From NCBI RefSeq assembly GCF_030408815.1, contig NZ_CP047355.1, positions 1,736,001 through 1,800,000 on the forward strand: DNA of 64,000 nt, read 5' to 3'. Under the pieces are notes generated by a model. That model was not told the DNA's origin and did not search any database. It saw nothing but the letters and a program-made list of their open reading frames with translations. This document shows, one piece after another, positions 58,429 through 64,000 of the stretch; the stretch's first letter is position 1, and every line of letters begins with the position of its first letter. Source of the stretch: Corynebacterium freiburgense (lineage in GTDB: Bacteria; Actinomycetota; Actinomycetes; Mycobacteriales; Mycobacteriaceae). Both the position numbers and the translations under genes were made by a program.

Positions 58429-59082
58429 CTATTGTGTGACTGCAGTAGCAGCGATAATATAGCCATCCTTGATTTCCCATTTGCCATTGATATACGGCAC
58501 CGGGGCCGGGCGCACCAATAGGTAGGAAACAAACGTTCCATCGGTTCGAATATCAATTTCTGCTTGCTCAAAGCCTAGCCATCTATGTGTCAGCGGAAAC
58601 CATGCCTTGTAGGTTGCTTCTTTGGCGCAAAATAAGAGCCGATCCGCACAATCAACACCTAAGCTTTCTAAGTGCAATGATTCCGCCGGGCGGGCAATGG
58701 AGCGTAGCAGCCCATCGGGCAATGGTTCTGCCGGCTCCACATCTAAACCCATTGAACGAACGAGTAATCGAGGCGCTGCAACGGCAGCTCGAAAACCAGC
58801 GGTATGGGTTAATGAACCACTCACAGAAGCCGGCCACAAAGGCATTCCGCGTTCCCCACGTAAAATAGGATCTCCGGTATCCCGATTGAGTTCTCGAAGT
58901 GCCTGGTGGGCACACCATCGGGCATCACCAAATTCGGCTTTTCGAATATCCACGGCATGTGCTACCAATGCTTTTTCCAATGGATGTAAGCCGTGATAAT
59001 TATCTAAATTGACCTCATCAATCCCGCGCCGGATAACACTGAAACGGGCTGATTCTGGAAACAGGTCCGGACTACACATCAT
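58429..59082 (-). CDS. pptT: 4'-phosphopantetheinyl transferase (PptT/EntD type)
   Basis: A 217-residue enzyme that loads phosphopantetheine on acyl carrier proteins of fatty acid, mycolate or polyketide synthases. The motifs are MGLDVEPAEPLPDG (metal-binding Asp and Glu) and FCAKEATYKAWFPLT. Upstream RGERGMPLWPASVSGSLTH is typical of EntD-like members. It overlaps the metallophosphoesterase gene by 11 bp; the pairing of pptT with such a phosphoesterase is the M. tuberculosis Rv2794c-Rv2795c arrangement. ATG 59079 is also possible. Confidence 0.93.
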   Translation of the reverse strand: MMCSPDLFPESARFSVIRRGIDEVNLDNYHGLHPLEKALVAHAVDIRKAEFGDARWCAHQALRELNRDTGDPILRGERGMPLWPASVSGSLTHTAGFRAAVAAPRLLVRSMGLDVEPAEPLPDGLLRSIARPAESLHLESLGVDCADRLLFCAKEATYKAWFPLTHRWLGFEQAEIDIRTDGTFVSYLLVRPAPVPYINGKWEIKDGYIIAATAVTQ

Positions 59083-59881
59083 TGTCTCCTGCCTCCAAGA
59101 TTTTGACTGGCCATTGGCGGTCTGCTGGGTACCTATGCCACTCCCGTGGATATCCGAGGCTAACCTCATGGTGTTTAATCCCCTCTACAACATAGGTCCC
59201 AGGCATATGGAGATGACCAAACACAACTGCCTTCGCTTCATACCGGCTTGCCCAACTTCGCGTATGACGCGTCCCACACCAAGGTGCAAGCTCTCGTACT
59301 GCCATCTTGTCAACGGGTTCCACCACCAATGGCCAATGATTAATCAATACTGTGGGCCCGGATACTTTACTTAATCGCTTGACGGAATACGCTAACCGAT
59401 CCCAGCACCATGCCCGCACATCCACAAATGGTGCGATAGCGAACTCATCGGTCATCATTACTTGCCGATCATGAGCTGCCTGGACAGCTTGTTCAACCGT
59501 ATATCCTGGCGCTCGGAACGAATAATCGTACAGGGTAAATAACGGTACAATCGTGCACCCAGCAAAGACCGGATAGGGATCTTCCGGAGTAAGCACATCG
59601 ATACGACGACACCCTTCGACGAGTTCATCATATTTAGCTCGGCCTTGATGTCTGTCGCTGGAACGACTAAACAACTCATGATTTCCTGGCACCCAGATAA
59701 CCCGTGCAAATTTTCGCCGAAGATTTTTTAGTACATGTAAAACTAGCTCGGTACGTTCGGCTACATCACCAGCAACAATCAGCCAATCCCCTGGTTGCTC
59801 CGGTTGGATACGATCGATGGCTTCAGCATTGGCTTTTACTGCCGCATGTAAATCCGCAACAGCCCAAAGTGTTTGCGTCAC
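59072..59881 (-). CDS. Metallophosphoesterase (Rv2795c/PptH-like)
   Basis: A 269-residue calcineurin-like phosphoesterase. The metal motifs are VADLHAAVKAN (DxH), VAGDVAE (GD), WVPGNHELF (GNHE), LINHWPLV and VFGHLHMPG (GHxH). The neighbour pptT and the mycobacterial parallel, Rv2795c (PptH), suggest it removes phosphopantetheine from carrier proteins, opposite to PptT. The GTG at 59881, with AAAGGGG upstream, is taken as the start and overlaps the MATE gene in GTGA. Confidence 0.88.
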   Translation of the reverse strand: MTQTLWAVADLHAAVKANAEAIDRIQPEQPGDWLIVAGDVAERTELVLHVLKNLRRKFARVIWVPGNHELFSRSSDRHQGRAKYDELVEGCRRIDVLTPEDPYPVFAGCTIVPLFTLYDYSFRAPGYTVEQAVQAAHDRQVMMTDEFAIAPFVDVRAWCWDRLAYSVKRLSKVSGPTVLINHWPLVVEPVDKMAVRELAPWCGTRHTRSWASRYEAKAVVFGHLHMPGTYVVEGIKHHEVSLGYPREWHRYPADRQWPVKILEAGDNDV

Positions 59882-61182
59882 CTCGATCCCCTTTCCTGTG
59901 CAACCATCGAACCCATCCAAGCATCTCCACGACATCTCCATACAACAGCAATGCACCGCAAGATAAGAAATGCCGCAAGCCCACACCATACGCCGATGAG
60001 GCCGACGTCGAAAAGCAGTGCGAGCCAAACGCCCGGCAAAAAACCGAGCACCACCGCAATGATGGTCGCTTTGCGCAAGAATGCGGCGTCTGCAGCCCCG
60101 AGCAGTACTCCATCGAGAGCGAAGACGATGCCGCCAAGAACAATCATAAACACCATTAACCACCACGGTGCAGTTATTGCTTCGAGAACCTGCGGTGAAT
60201 TAGTGAATACTTTCGGAATAATTTGGAATCCTGCGGCCATAACGCCTGCCAAACCGATCGCCAAGAATGTCGAATAACGTGTAATTTGCAGAGTAAGTTG
60301 ACGCACCTGCGCACGGGCCTGGACCGCCCCCAAAGCGGCACCAATTAATGTTTGTGCCGCAATTGCCAACGAATCAAGTACCAGAGTCAAAAAGTTCCAC
60401 AATTGCAGCAGCACCTGATGCGCAGCCAACGAAGCCGCCCCAAACCGCGCCGCAACAGCAGCCGCCGATAAAAATGCAATCTGGAATGAAAGCGAACGCA
60501 GAATTAAATCTCGTCCGAGCACTAGCTGCTGCGAAATTATTTTCCATTCTGGCCGCCACCTGCCGCGATGCACACGCACAAGAGCAATTAGAAATAAGCT
60601 CGCCGTAATACATTCTCCGAACAAATTAGCCCACGCCGAACCGACCAACCCCATTCGCGCCACAGCCAGCGGTAGCACCAATGCGCTCGGGATCACACCG
60701 GCCAATGTAAACCACAATGGAAGTCGCGTATTTTGTATGCCACGCAGCCAACCATTGCCAGCCATAATTAACAGTACGAGCGGAATTCCGAACACTGCGA
60801 CTTGCAACCACTCCGTTGCAGCTTCGGCGACCGCACTGTTACCAGTGAGCCAGAGAGTGAATTGCGGAGCACCGATACTCACAATCACAGTAAGCAGGCA
60901 GCCAACAATCAACGCCACCCACGTAGCCTGCACTCCTTCCGTGACCGCAGCCGGCACATCATTTGCCCCGAATGCTCGTGCGGATCGTGCAGTTGTGCCA
61001 TACGAAAGAAAAGTTAATTGTGTAGTGAGCACGCCCTGAATAGTAGCGCCCGCCCCCAACGCCGCAAGCTCATGTGCACCAAGGCGACCGACCACCGCAG
61101 TATCCAGCAATACATACAACGGCATTGCTGCCAGCACTCCCAGCGCTGGCAGTGCAAGCCCTAAAATTGTTCGAAAATTCAC
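59878..61182 (-). CDS. MATE family efflux protein (DinF-like)
   Basis: A 434-residue membrane protein with about 12 helices in two similar halves. The start ILGLALPALGVLAAMPLYVL and DTAVVGRLGAHELAALG are typical of the DinF branch of multidrug and toxic compound exporters. It lies between nrnA and the metallophosphoesterase gene, in the order found in actinobacteria. Substrate unknown. Confidence 0.9.
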   Translation of the reverse strand: MNFRTILGLALPALGVLAAMPLYVLLDTAVVGRLGAHELAALGAGATIQGVLTTQLTFLSYGTTARSARAFGANDVPAAVTEGVQATWVALIVGCLLTVIVSIGAPQFTLWLTGNSAVAEAATEWLQVAVFGIPLVLLIMAGNGWLRGIQNTRLPLWFTLAGVIPSALVLPLAVARMGLVGSAWANLFGECITASLFLIALVRVHRGRWRPEWKIISQQLVLGRDLILRSLSFQIAFLSAAAVAARFGAASLAAHQVLLQLWNFLTLVLDSLAIAAQTLIGAALGAVQARAQVRQLTLQITRYSTFLAIGLAGVMAAGFQIIPKVFTNSPQVLEAITAPWWLMVFMIVLGGIVFALDGVLLGAADAAFLRKATIIAVVLGFLPGVWLALLFDVGLIGVWCGLAAFLILRCIAVVWRCRGDAWMGSMVAQERGSR

Positions 61183-61186
61183 TACA

Positions 61187-62131
61187 CTAAACAGTTTCCA
61201 AAAAATCGATTAATTGAGTGAATACCTCATCGGGTGTGCCGTATGCCGTGTACCCCGCCGCACGGATATGACCGCCACCACCCAGACCAGTAGCGATCTC
61301 CGCAACATTTACATGCATAGAGCGCAATGAAACCGCCCACACGTTTGGAGCGTATTCTTTCAGCACAACGCCCACATCCACCCCATCGAGTGCACGCACA
61401 AATTCCACTAACGACTCCACAGAGTTCGTTGAATACCCGTGGATTGTCTCGTAATTCGCCCACAACACACCTAGCGAATAACGCGCCTGCTCCACTCTAA
61501 ATTTCGAAAGTACCGTACCGAGCAACTGTAAATCCGCCACACGTTGCACATCAAGCAACGGCATTCCCACTTTGCGATTATCGACGCCGCACCGCATCAA
61601 CTGCGCCGCAAGTTCATGCATCTCTGGGCGCCCCCACCGAAAACTTCCTGTATCCGTAGCGAGCCCCGCATACAACGCGTGTGCGATTTCGGGGGTCAGT
61701 TCAACACCGAGATACGAAAACCATTCCGTCAAGATCGTGGTCGTGGATTCGGCAGCTGAATCAATTAAATTGACATGACCAAACCCAGGATTTGAAGCGT
61801 GATGATCAACCACCACAACCGCATCATGCTTCTCGACGCCGTGAGCACAAGCACCAGCGCGATCAACCGTGGCACAATCAACGAGTACCACGGCATCGAC
61901 AACTGGCAATTCGGAAACTAAAAGAATATCCGCAGCACCCGGAATACTTAAAAGGTTTTCCGAAAGCGGGGACTGGTCCCCGATACAGCCAAAAGCACGC
62001 TTACCTAAGGACCGAAACGCCGCCACAGCGGCGCAAACACTACCAATCGCGTCAGCGTCAGGCCGGATATGGCCAATGACCACAATATCCTCAGCCTGTT
62101 CGATAATTTTCGTTGCTGCAGCCCACTGCAT
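61187..62131 (-). CDS. nrnA: DHH-family oligoribonuclease / pAp phosphatase
   Basis: A 314-residue DHH/DHHA1 phosphoesterase that degrades short RNA or dephosphorylates pAp. Motif I is GHIRPDADAIGS, the central DHH is VVVVDHHASNPG, and the DHHA1 end has GGGGHIRAAGY. The ATG at 62131 follows the rbfA stop by 7 bp. It forms the common rbfA-nrnA-MATE order. Confidence 0.93.
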   Translation of the reverse strand: MQWAAATKIIEQAEDIVVIGHIRPDADAIGSVCAAVAAFRSLGKRAFGCIGDQSPLSENLLSIPGAADILLVSELPVVDAVVLVDCATVDRAGACAHGVEKHDAVVVVDHHASNPGFGHVNLIDSAAESTTTILTEWFSYLGVELTPEIAHALYAGLATDTGSFRWGRPEMHELAAQLMRCGVDNRKVGMPLLDVQRVADLQLLGTVLSKFRVEQARYSLGVLWANYETIHGYSTNSVESLVEFVRALDGVDVGVVLKEYAPNVWAVSLRSMHVNVAEIATGLGGGGHIRAAGYTAYGTPDEVFTQLIDFLETV

Positions 62132-62138
62132 GCTTAAA

Positions 62139-62579
62139 CTAATCCTCCGCTTGATTGTGCTTGTATGGATCGGCATCACCGGCGGGCTTCGCATGCTCCG
62201 CAAGTTTACGGAGCTCCTCATCTCGTGTCCGGGCCCTTGCCAGTAATGCTTCCATATGTGCAGATGCCTCTGGAACAGTATCAAGCTCGAAACTTAACGT
62301 CGGGGTAAAACGAACTTCTAGTTGATCGCCTACAATTTTTCGAAGTTGCCCCTTAGCACGCTCCAATGCCTCAGCAGCTTGCTCGAGATTTGGCTCCGCA
62401 TCTATAGTAACGCCGCGAACCGTGTAATACACCGTTGCATCATGCAGGTCCCCCGTCACCTTGCAATCCGTAATTGTCACAAGTTCTAAACGACGGTCCT
62501 TCACTTCAAGCTCGATCGCATTCGCAACAATAGTAAGAATGCGCTTCGCCATACGAGCAGCGCGTGCATGGTCAACCAT
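62139..62579 (-). CDS. rbfA: Ribosome-binding factor A
   Basis: A 146-residue small-subunit assembly factor with a KH-like fold. The start [19 protein letters not shown] and the stretch [17 protein letters not shown] are typical. GGAGGTC stands ahead of the ATG at 62579. infB normally lies directly upstream; here there is non-coding DNA and a Nudix gene instead. Confidence 0.93.
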   Translation of the reverse strand: MVDHARAARMAKRILTIVANAIELEVKDRRLELVTITDCKVTGDLHDATVYYTVRGVTIDAEPNLEQAAEALERAKGQLRKIVGDQLEVRFTPTLSFELDTVPEASAHMEALLARARTRDEELRKLAEHAKPAGDADPYKHNQAED

Positions 62580-63054
62580 GACGGACCTCCGGAAATAGAA
62601 ACTCAACGTAATATACCCGAACATCTTACATACTGGTAGTTTTCACTTGGCCCCACAACCAAACAAACAAATCTGAAACTGCTATTGTCTCGGTTACGCC
62701 CGGACGCGCAATTACAGTACTCAGCATTCCACTGCAATTACTTTTATAGTTAAAAATACGCAATGATTGGCAATATTCCAGTGGTTACACCCATTCTATG
62801 AAACTCCCATCCGCTATGCCTCCGCCTGTTTGCTAGCCTGTTTAGCACTTGCCCCACCAACCATAAAGGAGATTAATTCAATAGCTTCTCCCATCGGCTC
62901 GAAACCCAAAACCTCTACTAGAACCGACAAGACCCGAAGATAAATTAAAGCGCACTCAAAAACAAGCATTAGGTAAAACGGCCCAACTTTTCCCACCTAG
63001 CACTTTCAGATCCGATCTAGAAATTCAAAGCATTCATACACAAAAGCCAAATAA
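62580..63054. other. 475-bp AT-rich region upstream of rbfA
   Basis: No supported gene. A 60-residue hydrophobic frame at 62814-62996 (minus), with MGKVGPFYLMLVFECALIYL at its start, could be a small membrane protein, but it has no neighbour or clear ribosome site. The rbfA promoter should be here. Confidence 0.45.
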
Positions 63055-63516
63055 TTAATTTTCCATATTATGCTTCAACGCTAGTTTTTGAGCAATGAGT
63101 ACCAATAATCCATGATCTGCAATTAATAAGCTGGGAGATTCTTCTACTGGAATAAAACGGAAGTTCGCAATCATAGCAGCATTGCCCTGATTGGCAGTAT
63201 CAACATTGGTCCAAGCGAGTTTCCAATGAAGATCTGATTTAATCCAAAAAAAGTTACGTAGATGAGTTTCATCTTTAAATTTACCCATGTCATATAAATA
63301 CTGCCCTAAATACATCATTGGTGCATTAAGTATCAGTCCAGACTCTTCGTAGAGTTCACGGCGCGCGCACTCCTCTAGTTTTTCGCCAGGTTCGCGCGTG
63401 CCTGCTGGAACCTGCAAACCAGCGTTTGGAAAATGCTTTTGAGTAAAACTAAGGACATGTGTCAGTGAACGATCAAAGACATAAATAAAAACTTTTTCAT
63501 AATCGTAATTTGTCAT
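63055..63516 (-). CDS. Nudix hydrolase
   Basis: A 153-residue protein with a perfect Nudix box, G-x5-E-x7-REUxEExGU, in GTREPGEKLEECARRELYEE followed by SGL. The substrate, a nucleoside diphosphate derivative, is not known. The sequence is AT-rich compared with the core genes, in gene-poor DNA, and so may be a later arrival. The ATG at 63516 (MTNYDYEKV) is preferred. Confidence 0.85.
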   Translation of the reverse strand: MTNYDYEKVFIYVFDRSLTHVLSFTQKHFPNAGLQVPAGTREPGEKLEECARRELYEESGLILNAPMMYLGQYLYDMGKFKDETHLRNFFWIKSDLHWKLAWTNVDTANQGNAAMIANFRFIPVEESPSLLIADHGLLVLIAQKLALKHNMEN

Positions 63517-64000
63517 TTTTCTATCTCTCACTTTTCAATACATTAAAATCCGTCAACGGAACACTTCTAAAATTCCAACAAATCAGCCTTCATCAACAAT
63601 CGCTCCCCAAATCGTCCACGCAAAATTCAATGATGTAGCCATCACAATTTTATGGCAGTTATACCACTAACTGCTCTAGTTGGAACCTTTTTTACCACCT
63701 CCATAAAGCCCGAATCGACCCCCAAGGCAATAATATTTAAATAGTAAGACTATATTTTATTCGTTTCTTTACTTCAATTTGTTTTAAATTACTATGACCT
63801 ACTCAAATCGGCTTTTATCCAAAAATGCCGAAGATGACAAAGGATTTTGCAGGTTTTGCATTGCGAGTCTGCGACAAAACAACACAACAAAATCTTGTAC
63901 CATTCACACTACTACTCACAAACGTTCAATTAATAAGTTCATTATTCTTGCCAATGAGTTCGAAGCCACTGCTTATACGCATCGTTGCCTTCGAAAGTAT
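63517..64000. other. AT-rich gene-poor end of the window
   Basis: No open frame with recognisable content, RNA or repeat was seen in these 484 bp. Confidence 0.45.

Noticed and set aside
62814..62996. 60-residue hydrophobic minus-strand open frame
   Set aside because: Could be a small membrane protein, but there is no start signal or context; mentioned only in the region entry.

Overview
The window reads as chromosomal DNA of a Corynebacterium (Actinomycetota). This rests on gene content and order: hflX-dapF-miaA-DUF349-miaB, gluABCD, recX-recA-DUF3046, bioYMN, pspA-clgR-cinA-pgsA, ftsK-rnj-dapA-thyX-dapB, pnp, rpsO-ribF-truB and rbfA-nrnA. These run in the order known from corynebacteria and mycobacteria. 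ClgR, a DtxR-type iron box, PptT and a 13E12/DUF222-HNH protein point the same way. Base composition is only moderately G+C rich, which suggests a low-GC species. No species can be named from sequence alone.

Layout. 0-6.3 kb: end of a fructose PTS EIIC, HPr, a nucleobase permease, HflX and a feoA-feoB-feoC-like ferrous iron operon behind a DtxR-type box. 6.5-13.3 kb: two unrecognised proteins, dapF, miaA, a DUF349 protein, a membrane protein and miaB. 13.5-16.9 kb: the glutamate ABC uptake operon gluABCD. 16.9-20.8 kb: recX-recA with a LexA-type box, a DUF3046 protein and the biotin ECF transporter bioYMN. 20.8-28.7 kb: an intergenic pair of 49-bp palindromes, pspA, clgR, cinA, pgsA, a YciI protein, terC behind a probable yybP-ykoY manganese riboswitch, and ftsK. 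28.7-33.3 kb: RNase J, dapA, thyX, dapB. 33.4-39.0 kb: a galactose operon (sodium/solute symporter, small membrane protein, galT, galK) and a LacI-type regulator. 39.6-41.8 kb: pnp.

41.8-56.0 kb is accessory DNA lying between pnp and rpsO, genes that are close neighbours in related genomes. It holds two CPBP-family membrane proteases around a DUF222/HNH protein, then an approximately 10.6-kb island. The island is bracketed by a 200-bp direct repeat (3' end of the second CPBP gene) and by two versions of the rpsO 3' end: a diverged, broken one on the left and the working gene on the right. Inside are a decayed IS3-family transposase, a nine-gene leftward operon (AfsA-type hotdog protein, HAD phosphatase, dimeric-barrel-like protein, SDR, MFS exporter, unknown protein, 4-oxalocrotonate tautomerase-like protein, double carboxymuconolactone-decarboxylase-like protein, KAS III-like synthase) and a decayed group II intron reverse transcriptase. 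The operon looks like a small-molecule pathway. AfsA plus HAD phosphatase plus a reductase-fold protein recalls gamma-butyrolactone, butenolide or furan signal synthesis in Streptomyces. This is the most interesting system in the window. A 26-bp near-palindrome lies in its promoter region.

56.1-62.6 kb returns to core genes: rpsO, ribF, truB, pptT, a metallophosphoesterase, a MATE exporter, nrnA, rbfA. The last 1.4 kb holds one Nudix hydrolase in otherwise gene-poor, AT-rich DNA at the place where infB would normally stand. No tRNA, rRNA or CRISPR array was seen.
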